From Cyclobacterium salsum (GTDB lineage Bacteria; Bacteroidota; Bacteroidia; Cytophagales; Cyclobacteriaceae), in contig NZ_WNKG01000001.1 in assembly GCF_010119245.1 (NCBI RefSeq), forward strand, positions 682,001-746,000: 64,000 bases of DNA. Direction: 5' to 3'. Shown here piece by piece: positions 46,010-56,195 of this stretch (positions are counted from its first letter, which is position 1; each line of letters begins with the position of its first letter). The notes below the pieces were generated by a model. That model did no database searches. It was not told the DNA's origin and saw only the letters and a list, made by a program, of their open reading frames with translations. The position numbers were made by a program, and so were the translations under genes.

Positions 46010-48493
46010 TTATTCATAGGTAAATAGGGCTGTAGCGGTACATTTATTGTTCGCCACCAAGCGAACCCACCTGGCCTCCATCTCCTCCGGAAAGGTCTCC
46101 AGATGGGTTTGACCCGGGGCTACCGTAACTTCTTTCCAATCCATCCAGGGGCCATGGCCGATGGGTTCAAATTGAATGGTAAAGGTAACTTCCTCCGAAG
46201 CGTCATGCTGAAGCTCCAATTTCCGCTGATCATAAAAGGCAAACAAATACGGGTCGGATGGAACCCCGGCTTCTACTGCCGTACCGGCCCAGGGACCTCC
46301 CTTACCTACCGGTTTGCCCAGTTTCCACAGGTCATCGATCACCCCGGCCCAAACCGCCAGTTCGCCATCTTCCGAAAGTATAATATGCTCATTGGTAGCC
46401 GCTGCTTCAGGGTCCACCCCTGTCAGCAGCAACATGCCCCTGTAGGAGGCATAATCATTGATACGCAAGGTATGGGAGGCGACGGGCCTGATCTTGGCAA
46501 ATCCGTCGGCATTTTCTGCCGGCAATTCATAGAAAGTACCGTGACAATTGAATAAATCCCTTTCAGTAGCTACCTCTCGGGCAATGCGCAGCTTTCCTTT
46601 CAGCGATGGATCCGTAAAGGCTGCCGCTCCTTTGGGGAGTCGCCAGCTCCTGCCCTGATCGTCTTTTATCAACACGGATGCTTCATCCACCTCGAATACG
46701 TTTTCCGGAATGGCAAAACCCTCGTTGATAAAAGCCTCTGTTTCGGGATCGTTCACTTTGACCAATTGAAGCTTCTCGTCCATTTCATAATAACCGGCAT
46801 TTTCAGTGCTTTCTCCCTGATAACGCCTCGCAGCAATGCCCAGTTTCCTTCGGTTATCGCCTAATCCGTACAACAGTCCCCCCATAAATTCATCTTCCTC
46901 AATGGAATGAATTCCCTGAAAAATATTCTCTTGATAGGCCGATCGGCTTTCCGGATTGGAAAAAGCCAAATGCACAGTGGCCCGGGTAGCGGCATCGCTT
47001 AGGACACGGATCCACTCTCCAGCAGTTTCCTGATCGAAGGAAAGCCAGCTACTTTCAGCTCCGTCCAGAGAAACTTCTTCCAGTTCTTCCCATTCTCCAT
47101 TACCTGACCGATCAATTTCAAGGGTGAAATTTACTGCCTTATCGCCCTGGTTTTGCAGCCATACATTTTTCTCCTGCCAGCCTGAAAACAGCATGGGTTC
47201 GGAGGGTTCATTGGCCCTTACCTGCTCCTCCAGCCAGAGGGCACCATTGGCGGTGGCAGGCCCCAATTTATCCGGCATGTCCATATCGGTAAACCAGAGA
47301 TTGGAGTTGGATTGCCCCGGGCCTTCTATATTTCCTTTGGCACTGCGCTTGTTTAGAAATTCCCGCTGGGCAGAGTCATCGCAGCCAAAAACCAATCCGT
47401 CCTGCCAGCGGGTAAAATCGCCGATGACCTTCAGGTATGCAGAGCGTGGCCGGATACCGGCAGTTTGGCCCTTTTGGAAGGTCTCCGGAAATTTCCAGAA
47501 CATGCCGTGCATGGTCATCAGGTAATCCGGCGCTTCCTCCGTGCCCACATCCCGGATGCGGGGCCATTCGGTGTTCCAGCCATGTGCCCCATCGTAGCTG
47601 TGACTGGCTTTGGGAAGTCGAAAAAACTCCCAACCTTCGCTGGCATCCCGCACACCCAGGATCACCGATTTGTGATCCCATCCGGTGGCCCAAATCGGGT
47701 CGGTATCCGGATTTGGGTTACCATAAATTCCCCCCGGGCCCGTCACTTCCACAAATTGATTTCTTCTGATCAGGTGCCAATCGGCCCCATCCCATTCGTA
47801 CAGGGCTCCAGCTTCTATAGAAAAATCTTCAAGGGCTTCCTGACCGGTCTCTCCGTTGTTTGAGTAGACCATTACCCCCTGTCCGGAATACAGCCCTTTC
47901 CCATGGGCTCCCAGCAGCAATTCCGCTTCCTGCGCCATTTCCCCTTCTTTGCGGGTTACATTCCCGTCTACGTATAAGGTCTTGGTCTCCAGGCTGTTCA
48001 CATCCACTTCGTAAAAACCCTCCTCCATGGTACCGTAATAAATCATATTGGCCGGGTCTGTCAGATGCCGGGCATTTCCGGTATGGCGGCCCGGCATGGT
48101 TTCATACGAGATGGCTCGCACATTACCGGTTTTGTCAATGGCATAGGGGCCAATAAACAGTTGCTCGCTTTCCTTGTGGATCATCCGGTTGGCCGGGGTT
48201 CCTCCTATGCTTTCTTCCCGGGTGGTAAAACTCAGATCCGTATTGATCTCATAGAGTTTATCCGATGAGCCGAAGGGGAAATGGGGACCATAGGTCACCA
48301 CCCAAAGCTTATCTGCCCAGGGCACTACGGCACCGGTGCCACATTCGCCTTCCTCATTGTAATAGGCCAGGTGGGGATAGATACCGCTGATGGAACGGGG
48401 TACCTCCGATTCAGGCGTATCGTCTGCCCTATTACATCCAGAGAGAAATAGGCTTACCAAAGCCATGAATACCATCCATTTTTTCATTATCAT
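46010..48493 (-). CDS. large PUL lipoprotein, beta-propeller-like, function unknown
   Basis: 827 aa with a lipobox (LFLSGC, Cys20; start at 48493, with a second ATG two codons in). The sequence is rich in short beta-strand repeats with Trp and Gly (WADKLWVVTYGPHFPFGSSDKLYEI, LWKLGKPVGKGGPWAG) and duplicates a motif of the kind KxVWLQNQGDKAVNFTLEIDRSGNGEWEE / RKLELQHDASEEVTFTIQFEPIGHGPW, suggesting two accessory beta-sandwich domains. No known enzyme signature seen. It follows the broken sulfatase, so it is an outer-membrane or periplasmic surface component of this PUL, likely a glycan-binding or uncharacterised enzyme. Confidence 0.65.
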   Translation of the reverse strand: MIMKKWMVFMALVSLFLSGCNRADDTPESEVPRSISGIYPHLAYYNEEGECGTGAVVPWADKLWVVTYGPHFPFGSSDKLYEINTDLSFTTREESIGGTPANRMIHKESEQLFIGPYAIDKTGNVRAISYETMPGRHTGNARHLTDPANMIYYGTMEEGFYEVDVNSLETKTLYVDGNVTRKEGEMAQEAELLLGAHGKGLYSGQGVMVYSNNGETGQEALEDFSIEAGALYEWDGADWHLIRRNQFVEVTGPGGIYGNPNPDTDPIWATGWDHKSVILGVRDASEGWEFFRLPKASHSYDGAHGWNTEWPRIRDVGTEEAPDYLMTMHGMFWKFPETFQKGQTAGIRPRSAYLKVIGDFTRWQDGLVFGCDDSAQREFLNKRSAKGNIEGPGQSNSNLWFTDMDMPDKLGPATANGALWLEEQVRANEPSEPMLFSGWQEKNVWLQNQGDKAVNFTLEIDRSGNGEWEELEEVSLDGAESSWLSFDQETAGEWIRVLSDAATRATVHLAFSNPESRSAYQENIFQGIHSIEEDEFMGGLLYGLGDNRRKLGIAARRYQGESTENAGYYEMDEKLQLVKVNDPETEAFINEGFAIPENVFEVDEASVLIKDDQGRSWRLPKGAAAFTDPSLKGKLRIAREVATERDLFNCHGTFYELPAENADGFAKIRPVASHTLRINDYASYRGMLLLTGVDPEAAATNEHIILSEDGELAVWAGVIDDLWKLGKPVGKGGPWAGTAVEAGVPSDPYLFAFYDQRKLELQHDASEEVTFTIQFEPIGHGPWMDWKEVTVAPGQTHLETFPEEMEARWVRLVANNKCTATALFTYE

Positions 48494-48528
48494 CTCTTTA
48501 TTAAGTTAATGAATCATTTCTTATTTAA

Positions 48529-49676
48529 CTAATTATTTAATAATTTATGTGCCCGTATTTTTTGTTGGGCATTTTGAATCACTGGCTTAAACTTGTCATT
48601 TTTCGCCAAATTATCAATTTCATCCGGATCTTTCTGCTGTCAATATTGAGGACCAATTCCTGGTTAACACCTGGAGCCAGTTCTGGCCCTAGCACAAAAA
48701 AAGGTACGTGGGTGGATGGCCGGTAGGGTAACACTTTACTGGTAAAACCATGTTCTCCCAGCATCCAGCCATTATCACTCATAAAAAAAATATAGGTATT
48801 GTCTCGAAGGCCAAGCGTTTCTATGGATTCAAAAAGTTCGGATAAAAAATGATCCATTTCCGTAATTACTGCATAGTAATCCCTGGTATGACTCTTAATT
48901 GAGTCTGCATTCGGATAACCATAGCTTCTTGCCTGGGTTAAATTTCTAACCGTTCGAAGGTATTCAGGTTTATCGACAAGATCATCCAGGCGACTGTTAG
49001 CCACTGGCATATTTTCAAGCCTGTATTGAGCCTTGGTTTTTTCTTTGGCATCCCAAATCAAAGCACCATTCATATGTGGCAATTGGGTATTGTGGAATAG
49101 GAAAAAGGGTTTATCGCTCGCTACGGCATCTTTTAAGAAGTCAACTGAGCGGCTTGCACAGTACTGGTCACAGTGAATTTCAGGTGTAATGGCTTTTCCT
49201 TCATCATAAATCAACCTGTTGTAGTAATCGCCGTTGCCTGTAAAGAATACCGAAAAATCAAATCCTGTTTCCGACGGCTTTTTGCCAATATGCCATTTGC
49301 CTGACATTCCGGTAAGGTAGCCCTCCTCCTTCAGGTATTGTGCTATCGTTTTTTCTCCCTGCTTTAAATCACTTCCCAATTCCAATACACCGTTGGAGCT
49401 TCCATACCTTCCTGTCAAAAATGCTGCCCGGCTGGGACTGCATAATGCAAATACAACATTGGCATTCGTAAATTGAATACCCTGACGTGCCAACAGATCC
49501 AACTCTGGGGTAATTATCACGGGATTTCCATTGGCACCCAATGCATCGTAGCGCTGATCATCCGAATAAATAAATATAAAATTAGGCTTCTCTACGCCCG
49601 GACTGCTATGCTGATAAGCCAAAGCCAAGGTGGTGAAGCAAAAATATAATATAGGTAAGGAAAATACATTTTTCAT
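48529..49676 (-). pseudogene. S1 sulfatase with internal deletion and frame change
   Basis: The ATG at 49676 (with a signal peptide MKNVFSLPILYFCF) is used; a TTG further upstream is spurious. Intact N-terminal features: SDDQRYD metal site (38-40), C79-S-P-S-R83, MSDNGW. After LVLNID (about residue 342), where sulfatases continue with an APT...A segment, the frame runs 24 unrelated residues to a stop at 48579. In the +1 frame the same DNA reads QQKDPDEIDNLAKNDKFKPV and ends at 48529 with HKLLNN, a typical sulfatase C-terminus. Thus a central segment of perhaps 100-150 codons was deleted (junction about 48637-48641) and the ends joined out of frame. Not expected to be active. Confidence 0.85.
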
Positions 49677-49746
49677 AATCAATTGCGAAAACGGTTCACC
49701 GCCCTGGAAAGTAAAGAGAAAACACCACTTTTCTGGAAAGGGTATA

Positions 49747-49789
49747 AATTCTCTCATCCGGGCCAAAAAGCGGCCTGAATGAGAGAATT
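49747..49789 (-). terminator. hairpin between susD and the sulfatase pseudogene
   Basis: Inverted arms AATTCTCTCAT (49747-49757) and ATGAGAGAATT (49779-49789) with an inner GGCC pair, 22 bp after the susD stop. It may attenuate transcription into the genes downstream, a frequent arrangement after susCD. Confidence 0.6.
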
Positions 49790-49810
49790 ATTAATTGGAA
49801 AACTCAAAAA

Positions 49811-51499
49811 TTAATATCCCGGGTTTTGGTCCAGATTATTATTTATTAGAATTTCCTTAGACGGAATTGGCCAAAGATATTGTTTGGGTGCCTCAAATCT
49901 TCGGATGGCCAATCTTTTTACCAATCCAGCGTCATACATGGGAGAAAGGTCTGCGACCCCATCTTCATCAATTTCCGGAGTCATGGGGAAAAACCAAAGA
50001 TCCTGGTCCACTACTTTCTCCTTCAGTTCTTCTACATCCAACATGCCATATATATCCCTATTTAAGACTTTTTCTGCTATCTCCCATCGGATTATATCGC
50101 TGTAACGGATCCCTTCAAAACCAAACTCCATCCTTCTTTCGGTTCTCAAAAGAGTTCGTAAAGCTGCCTGATCTGTAGTAGTTATGGCGGGGTAAGCATC
50201 GGTTTCAGCAGGGTCCACACCATAAGCGCGGGCGCGGACCGCGTTCATGGCCTCATGTACGCTAGGATCAATTTCTCCCAGTTCTATTTTAGCCTCGGCG
50301 TACATCAGCAACACGTCTGCATAGCGCATTAAAATCTCATCGTTCTCCGCCTGGAAATTTTGAAGCCATTCTTCATCCACTCCTTTTTTCATAAGTAGTC
50401 CATTGAATGAGGCAAACTGAGCAACCGAACGGGTATCATTATTCGTCTGCATGCTTCCTGTATTGAAGTTCATCACCATGGTAGAATCCGGATGAGGCTG
50501 ATAGGAGAAATCAAGGTGTCGGGATCCAAAGGGAACAATGGTGGCTGCACAGCGAGGATCCCTGTTGGCAAATGGGTTTTGGGGATCATAAAGGGGTGAT
50601 TCGTCTATGGGCAAACCATCTGTGCATAAATAGGCATGTAACAGGTCCCAAGAGGGAGCTACGGCACCACCCCAGCCGCCTCTGTTTCTCGGAAGGTAAT
50701 TTCTTACTCCCCAGGTAACATTCAAGGCCCGGGATCTGGGCATGGCAAAGATCACTTCCTGGGGATTTCTTGTACTGGTCAGAAATAACTCCGAATAATC
50801 CGGATAGAGTTCGTATATCTCCAGGTCCATACAAGCCTTTGCCGCATCTCTGGCTATAGCAAAATCCCCCATTTGCAAAGCAAAGCGGGCTTTGAGCGCA
50901 TAAGCAGCCCCTTTGGTGGCCAATTTGTTTTCTGAAGACCCATAGGTTTCCGGCAATAATTCTGCAGCCCGGTCGAAATCTTCGTACACGGCTTCTTTTA
51001 CCGTGTTTTTATCGGTTCTGGACATGGTAAAGGCTTCATCCAGATCCAGGATAGTCGTGGAATGGACCACATCCCCGTAAAGGAAAACCAACTCTCCATA
51101 TTTGGCTGCCCGCACAAAATGGGCATTGCCCGCAAATTTATCAAGGGTTTGTTCCGGGACCGTACCTTCAATCTTATCCAGGTTTAAAAGAATGGTATTG
51201 GACCTGGCAATAACCTTGAAGGTATTGCTCCAGATAGAGTTTACCGTTCCCCATTCCCCATTGATAGTAGCATTGGTAACCGGAGTAAGTGCTTCCCTGT
51301 TGGTGTAATCATCCGTCCAGGAATCGCTATATCCGGGCCAAAAAACCATTCTGAACAGGTCATTAACAGACATTTCTACCTCTGTCTCATTGGAATACCA
51401 GGCCTCACTCGATCCTTCTGAAAGCGGATTCAAATCCAATTCAGCACAGGATACCCCGCCCAATAATAATCCAGTATATATGATTGATTTTAATTTCAT
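49811..51499 (-). CDS. SusD-family glycan-binding lipoprotein
   Basis: 562 aa from the ATG at 51499; a GTG 33 bp further upstream overlaps susC. Lipobox GGVSC with Cys18. RagB/SusD fold: TPR-like helices about 60-220 and the C-terminal YADVLLMYAEAKIELGEID, VRARAYG, RTERRMEFGFEGIRYSDIIRWEIAE region (about 390-490), ending LINNNLDQNPGY as is usual. It forms the lid of the SusC transporter at the outer membrane. Starts 13 bp after susC. Glycan specificity cannot be read from sequence. Confidence 0.95.
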   Translation of the reverse strand: MKLKSIIYTGLLLGGVSCAELDLNPLSEGSSEAWYSNETEVEMSVNDLFRMVFWPGYSDSWTDDYTNREALTPVTNATINGEWGTVNSIWSNTFKVIARSNTILLNLDKIEGTVPEQTLDKFAGNAHFVRAAKYGELVFLYGDVVHSTTILDLDEAFTMSRTDKNTVKEAVYEDFDRAAELLPETYGSSENKLATKGAAYALKARFALQMGDFAIARDAAKACMDLEIYELYPDYSELFLTSTRNPQEVIFAMPRSRALNVTWGVRNYLPRNRGGWGGAVAPSWDLLHAYLCTDGLPIDESPLYDPQNPFANRDPRCAATIVPFGSRHLDFSYQPHPDSTMVMNFNTGSMQTNNDTRSVAQFASFNGLLMKKGVDEEWLQNFQAENDEILMRYADVLLMYAEAKIELGEIDPSVHEAMNAVRARAYGVDPAETDAYPAITTTDQAALRTLLRTERRMEFGFEGIRYSDIIRWEIAEKVLNRDIYGMLDVEELKEKVVDQDLWFFPMTPEIDEDGVADLSPMYDAGLVKRLAIRRFEAPKQYLWPIPSKEILINNNLDQNPGY

Positions 51500-51512
51500 G
51501 ACTGACTTTAAT

Positions 51513-54500
51513 TTAGAATTGTACAGAAACACCCATTAAAAAGGAAGTGGTTATCGGATATCCACTTGCCGAAACTTCCGGATCCCAACCTGGAGGGTAG
51601 CTGTTGACCGTCCAGACATCCGAAGCATTGGTGTAAACCCTAATATTTTGCATACCCAATCTTTCTACCACAGGCCTTGGCAGGGTATATCCCAGGGAAA
51701 TGTTCTTTAGTCTGAAATAGGCACCGTTGATCAACCAGAAATCGGACATGGCAAAATTATTGCCATCACTGTTCCTGGAAAGTCTCGGATAACTCACTTC
51801 CCTGTTTTCCTGATCGGTGTTGTAGGTGCTCCAGAATTCACCGTCCAGAATTTTTGGAACATGGCCCCAATTTTCCATGATGGGTTGTACCATCAGTCCG
51901 GAAAGACGCGAATTTTGTTTGCCTACCCCTTGAATAACCACACCAAAATCAACGTTTTTATAGTCCAGGCGGATATTGCCACCATACAGGAATCTTGGCA
52001 TGCTACCTCCGAGTAGTACCCGGTCGTACTCCGGGGAGATCCTCCCATCCGGCTCACCATTGGGTCCACTGATGTCCACATATTTCACATCCCCGGGACG
52101 TACATTTGCATTCATTACGGCAGAATTATTCACTTCTTCCTGACTCTGGTACAGTCCATCAGAGACATATCCATACCATTCGTCAAACTCGGACCCTTCC
52201 ATCCTTACCTGATTTCCCAGGAACTGTATGCCTCCAAGATCACCCATCACGGAACGAAAATCTGACAGGTTGAAATTTACGGAATAACTCAGCTCGTTGA
52301 TATCGTCGGCCCAGCCCATATCGAGTTCCCAGCCCTCGGTATACATTTCACCGGTATTCTGCTCCGGATTATCAAAGCCTATATAATCAGGAATTTCCAG
52401 GGGCAACAACATATCGCGGGTGGTCTTTTTAAAATATTCACCGGAAAAACTCAGTCGGTAATTCAGGAAATTGGCATCCACTCCAATGTTGTAGGAAGAA
52501 GTTTTTTCCCAGGAAATATCGGGTATGGCGTATTGCCACTGCGCAGCAGATTGGGAAGAAACCACGTTAGAACCCTGATGGAAAAGTACATTACTAAAGC
52601 CTATGGTGGATTGGTAAGGATAATTCCCTATCCGTTCATTGCCCAAGGTCCCGTAAGACCCTCTGAGTTTAAGGAAGGAAATGGCACTTGCATCCTGTAA
52701 GAAACTTTCTTTGGTCAGTACCCATCCTGCTGAAAAAGATGGAAATGATCCCCAGCGGTAATCCTGTGCAAATCGGGAGGAAGCATCGTAGCGTATATTC
52801 CCCTGAAGAAAATATTTCTCTTCATAATTATAGGAAACCCTTCCAAACCAGGAATTGTACGCGTTTTCAAAGGCACTCCCACTATTGCCCCTAAATTCCA
52901 ATGGCCCCAGGTTCAGGTAGGGATAATTGTCCAGCAAAAACTGATCCCTGGACGCCCCCAGGTTTTCATAAAAGGCCTGAAAACTCTCATTCCCTGCCAT
53001 TAAACTGAGGTTATGCTTTCCAATTACCTTATCGTAATTCACCAATAACTGAGTCGTCAAATTATAATTGTCGTTTCGTGACTCACTTAGGTTGGTTGAA
53101 TTGGCCCATTGCAGGGTACCTAGGGTTGCCGCTGGATCATCCCAGGCGGAATAGGTGACCCTTTTTTGAAAATTCTTACCTTTATTAAAGCCAAAATTGG
53201 GAGAAGCAATGGCGGAAATCTTCAATCCCTCCATTACCTCATAATTGAGGCCCAGGCGACCTCCGACCTGGTTTTCCCAGTTTTGCCTGAATCCGCCATA
53301 CTTTAATTGCCCATAAATATTGGCTCCGGTTTTGCCTTCAGCTACCCTTCCGTCCTGCCATTCGGCAGCATATACAGGGGCAGAAATATTCATGTAATAA
53401 ATGGGATCGATGCTGGGCTGGTTGAGAATCTCCCTCCTTAAAAATATATCAGCAGTAAACCCTAACCTATCGGTAATGTTTCCATCGGTATTGACTCTGG
53501 CCGTAACCCTTTCAAATGTCCTTCCTTCGTATAAAGCATCAAATTTATCATAAACGATGGAAGCTTTGGTCCGAATAGCCTCACTCCCACCGGAAATATC
53601 CAGGGAATGCCGTTGCCTGGGGGCGTTACTTTTCAAAATCAAGCCCACCCAATCCGTATTGGGGTATAAATCAGGATTGGAAGCGTTCAGTTCCATGTAG
53701 TTTTCCACCATTTCCTGTGGATACAAGGGGTATTCGTTGCCATCATTTCCATTGTCATTCCACCGCAATTCATTGACAATTTCCATGTACCTAATCACAT
53801 CCACATATTCCGGAATTCTGGTGGGTACTTCCGTTCCGTATTCAAAGTTATAATTCAGACTCAACTCTCCCTTCTTTGCCCGTTTGGTGGTAACCAGAAT
53901 CACTCCGGCTGCTGCCCGGGAACCATATATGGAGGCTGATGCCGCATCCTTCAGTACAGAAATACTTTCGATGTCATTTGGGTTGATATGGTCAATGCTA
54001 TTAACCGGCACGCCATCCATGATAATCAACGGATTGCTATCCCCGATGGTGGTAACCCCCCTGATCCGGATATTGGCGGAGGAACCGGGCGCATTGTTGT
54101 TCCGGGTTACCATAACACCTGATACCTGACCTTGCAAGGCCTGAGAGACGTTAGGAGTACGCCGGTCTGCCAAATCTCTTCCGCCGATTGTTGCTACCGC
54201 TCCCGTTAAGTCACTTTTCTTTTGGGTACCGTAACCTACGACCACTACTTCGCCCAATTCAGACATATCGGGCTCCAGGCTCACATCTATTACCTGCCTG
54301 TTATTTAATGACACCTCCTGGGTGATATAGCCCAGAAATGAAAATACCAGGGTAGCATCCTGATTGGGCACATTTATTTGGTATTCCCCATCAATATCCG
54401 TGACCGTTCCCGTACTGGTACCTTTGACCAGTATACTGGCTCCCGGAAGTGGCTGATCGGATTCATCCAAAACAGTACCACTTACCTGGACCGATTGTCC

Positions 54501-54563
54501 AAATGCCAGGCCCACTCCTCCCATAAAGAGTAGGGCCAAACATAATAGTAATTTTGTTTTCAT
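51513..54563 (-). CDS. SusC/RagA-type TonB-linked outer-membrane transporter
   Basis: 1016 aa. Signal peptide to about 22, a carboxypeptidase-like regulatory domain (about 25-98: VSGTVLDESDQPLPGASILV, GTVTDIDGEYQI), TonB box and plug (about 107-230, GEVVVVGYGTQKKSDLTGAVAT, RGVTTIGDSNPLIIMDGVPV) and a 22-strand barrel finishing in VSVQF. Together with SusD it imports oligosaccharides across the outer membrane. Divergent from a lacI-family gene, 285 bp apart, with two AACGTT operators in between. First gene of the PUL operon. Confidence 0.96.
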   Translation of the reverse strand: MKTKLLLCLALLFMGGVGLAFGQSVQVSGTVLDESDQPLPGASILVKGTSTGTVTDIDGEYQINVPNQDATLVFSFLGYITQEVSLNNRQVIDVSLEPDMSELGEVVVVGYGTQKKSDLTGAVATIGGRDLADRRTPNVSQALQGQVSGVMVTRNNNAPGSSANIRIRGVTTIGDSNPLIIMDGVPVNSIDHINPNDIESISVLKDAASASIYGSRAAAGVILVTTKRAKKGELSLNYNFEYGTEVPTRIPEYVDVIRYMEIVNELRWNDNGNDGNEYPLYPQEMVENYMELNASNPDLYPNTDWVGLILKSNAPRQRHSLDISGGSEAIRTKASIVYDKFDALYEGRTFERVTARVNTDGNITDRLGFTADIFLRREILNQPSIDPIYYMNISAPVYAAEWQDGRVAEGKTGANIYGQLKYGGFRQNWENQVGGRLGLNYEVMEGLKISAIASPNFGFNKGKNFQKRVTYSAWDDPAATLGTLQWANSTNLSESRNDNYNLTTQLLVNYDKVIGKHNLSLMAGNESFQAFYENLGASRDQFLLDNYPYLNLGPLEFRGNSGSAFENAYNSWFGRVSYNYEEKYFLQGNIRYDASSRFAQDYRWGSFPSFSAGWVLTKESFLQDASAISFLKLRGSYGTLGNERIGNYPYQSTIGFSNVLFHQGSNVVSSQSAAQWQYAIPDISWEKTSSYNIGVDANFLNYRLSFSGEYFKKTTRDMLLPLEIPDYIGFDNPEQNTGEMYTEGWELDMGWADDINELSYSVNFNLSDFRSVMGDLGGIQFLGNQVRMEGSEFDEWYGYVSDGLYQSQEEVNNSAVMNANVRPGDVKYVDISGPNGEPDGRISPEYDRVLLGGSMPRFLYGGNIRLDYKNVDFGVVIQGVGKQNSRLSGLMVQPIMENWGHVPKILDGEFWSTYNTDQENREVSYPRLSRNSDGNNFAMSDFWLINGAYFRLKNISLGYTLPRPVVERLGMQNIRVYTNASDVWTVNSYPPGWDPEVSASGYPITTSFLMGVSVQF

Positions 54564-54690
54564 TTTTGGTTGATTTTAGGTTTCACAATATTATTAATTA
54601 AAATAATAGTTTATCAGAATATTATTCCAATAATAATAGGATTTTAAGCTATAAAAAAGTTAAAAATCAATATTAATAGAAGTTTTATAT

Positions 54691-54716
54691 TGTAAACGTT
54701 ATCGAAAACGTTTACA
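54691..54716. promoter_or_regulatory. LacI-type double operator
   Basis: Perfect palindrome with 10-bp arms TGTAAACGTT and AACGTTTACA separated by six bases. Each arm contains a central AACGTT core (CG-centred, as LacI/GalR proteins prefer), about 12 bp apart, so two regulator dimers could bind side by side. It lies 128 bp upstream of susC and 133 bp upstream of the LacI gene, placing both under the same site. Confidence 0.8.
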
Positions 54717-54767
54717 TTTATTAAAAATCTAAAAAATCGGGTCTTTTGTTAACAAATTGTATTTCTC

Positions 54768-54802
54768 TTGCGTCTGATACTCATTATTCAGTAGTACCTT
54801 TG
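54768..54802 (+). promoter_or_regulatory. candidate promoter of the lacI-family gene
   Basis: Perfect -7 TAnnTTTG (TACCTTTG, 54795-54802) and an upstream TTG at 54768-54770, 24 bp before it. The ATG of the regulator at 54849 is 46 bp downstream. Spacing is slightly longer than consensus. Confidence 0.5.
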
Positions 54803-54848
54803 GAACATGGTCTTATGTTTGTGCTGATTTCAGTAATCTTTGCCCCTT

Positions 54849-55862
54849 ATGAAAAAACCCACTACCATAAAGGATATTGCCGAAAAGCTTCAGGTTTCTA
54901 TCGCAACCGTATCCCGTGCACTGCGGAATTCCTCGGAAATAAAAAAGGAGACCAAAGAGGCTGTGCTGAAAATGGCCAAATCCATGGATTACCACCCCAA
55001 CCTGCTGGCCAGTAGCCTGAGTAGCAAGAAAACCAAAATCATCGGCGTGGTTGTGCCGACCATCAACCGCTATTTCTGGTCCAATTCCATTTCAGGGATC
55101 GAAAACATGGCCTATCAGGAGGGCTATAAAGTGATGATTTTCCAATCCGGCGAATCCTTCAATAAAGAAGTTGAAATTGTGGAAACCCTGGCCAATAGTA
55201 AAGTAGATGGCATTATCATCTCTTTTTCCAAGGAGACCTGGACTTTTGATCATGTGCAACATGTAATCGATAGGGAGGTGCCGGTGGTGCTTTATGAAAG
55301 GGCCTGTGCCAATCTGGGAACCTCAAAAATAAAAACAGACGATAAAAACGGAGCTTTTATTTTAACCAACCATTTGATAGAAAGAGGAAGAAAAAATATC
55401 GCCTATATCGGTGGCCCGCTTGCCCTGGGGGTGTGCAAGGATAGACTGGAAGGCTATCATATGGCACTGCAGGCGGCAGGCTTACAAGTGAAGCAGCACT
55501 TAATCATTACCCTGGAAGATTTTACTTTTGACCTTGCCGGGGAAGCCCTGCAACAGTTATGGGCCCATGCGGACCAGCCGGATGGACTCGTTTGTTTTGC
55601 GGATATTCTGGCTATTGGGGCCATGCACGCAGCCCACCAATTGGGGATTCAGGTTCCGGAACAATTGTCCATTGCCGGGTTCGGAAACGATGAAACCAGC
55701 CGATTCATCAGTCCGGCCATTACCACCATGGCCCAACCCTCTTTTGAAATGGGGGAAATGGCCGCCCGGGTACTGCTGGAGGAGATAGCCTGCTCCGGGG
55801 AGGCCCATAAGAAAAGACACGAGGTCATCAAATCCAGGCTGATCATCCGGGAAAGTACTTGA
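54849..55862 (+). CDS. LacI-family transcriptional regulator of the PUL
   Basis: 337 aa from the ATG at 54849 (an earlier TTG would add three residues). The N-terminal helix-turn-helix TIKDIAEKLQVSIATVSRAL (5-24) is followed by the hinge and hinge-helix (PNLLASSLSSKK) and a periplasmic-binding-like effector domain (about 60-330, IGVVVPTI, GIIISFS, FADILAIGAMHAAHQLG, SIAGFGNDETSRFISPAITT). The effector is likely a small sugar or derivative produced by the locus. It diverges from susC with the operators between, so it probably regulates susC and itself. Confidence 0.93.
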   Translation: MKKPTTIKDIAEKLQVSIATVSRALRNSSEIKKETKEAVLKMAKSMDYHPNLLASSLSSKKTKIIGVVVPTINRYFWSNSISGIENMAYQEGYKVMIFQSGESFNKEVEIVETLANSKVDGIIISFSKETWTFDHVQHVIDREVPVVLYERACANLGTSKIKTDDKNGAFILTNHLIERGRKNIAYIGGPLALGVCKDRLEGYHMALQAAGLQVKQHLIITLEDFTFDLAGEALQQLWAHADQPDGLVCFADILAIGAMHAAHQLGIQVPEQLSIAGFGNDETSRFISPAITTMAQPSFEMGEMAARVLLEEIACSGEAHKKRHEVIKSRLIIREST

Positions 55863-56195
55863 TTTTTTTACTGCTTGATTAAACCCGTCGCGTATTTATT
55901 GCATTTTTGGTTGGTGTTACCGTTAAAATCTCCTATGCTCTCCGCGGCGGAGGGAATAGCTGAAATAATCCTGTTTTTTTCCTTTTTAAATGAATTCTGG
56001 TATCGGTAATTCACTTTTTGACCTGACATGGCAGCTTAGGCGACCCAAAAATCCCGACTCAAACTCCATAAGCACTTCACCGGTTTCCCCGAAAAGATCG
56101 GGGCAGGCAGCGCAACACCATTTTCATGCTTGGCTTTACAAGCCGCACAGCCTGCCCCGCCAGAGCAGGGAAAACTTAGTTGTTGGGTACTGGCT
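55863..56195. repeat. repeat-rich intergenic region at the left edge of the defence island
   Basis: 333 bp without a gene. It contains one copy of the small palindromic repeat CTCCGCGGCGGAG followed by GGGAATAGCTGAAAT (55938-55966), also found at 62236-62268. Between 56110 and 56188 is an attC-like structure: GTTGGGT (56182-56188, an RYYYAAC/GTTRRRY-type end on either strand) with a GC-rich hairpin region CCTGCCCCGCC...GCAGGG. The AT content rises sharply at 56200. No gene seen. Confidence 0.55.

Noticed and set aside
48579-49766. Sulfatase read as an intact 395-aa gene from the TTG at 49766
   Set aside because: The first 30 residues precede a proper signal peptide and lie over the hairpin region; the C-terminus ends in unrelated residues while the true one is out of frame. 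Treated as a pseudogene instead.
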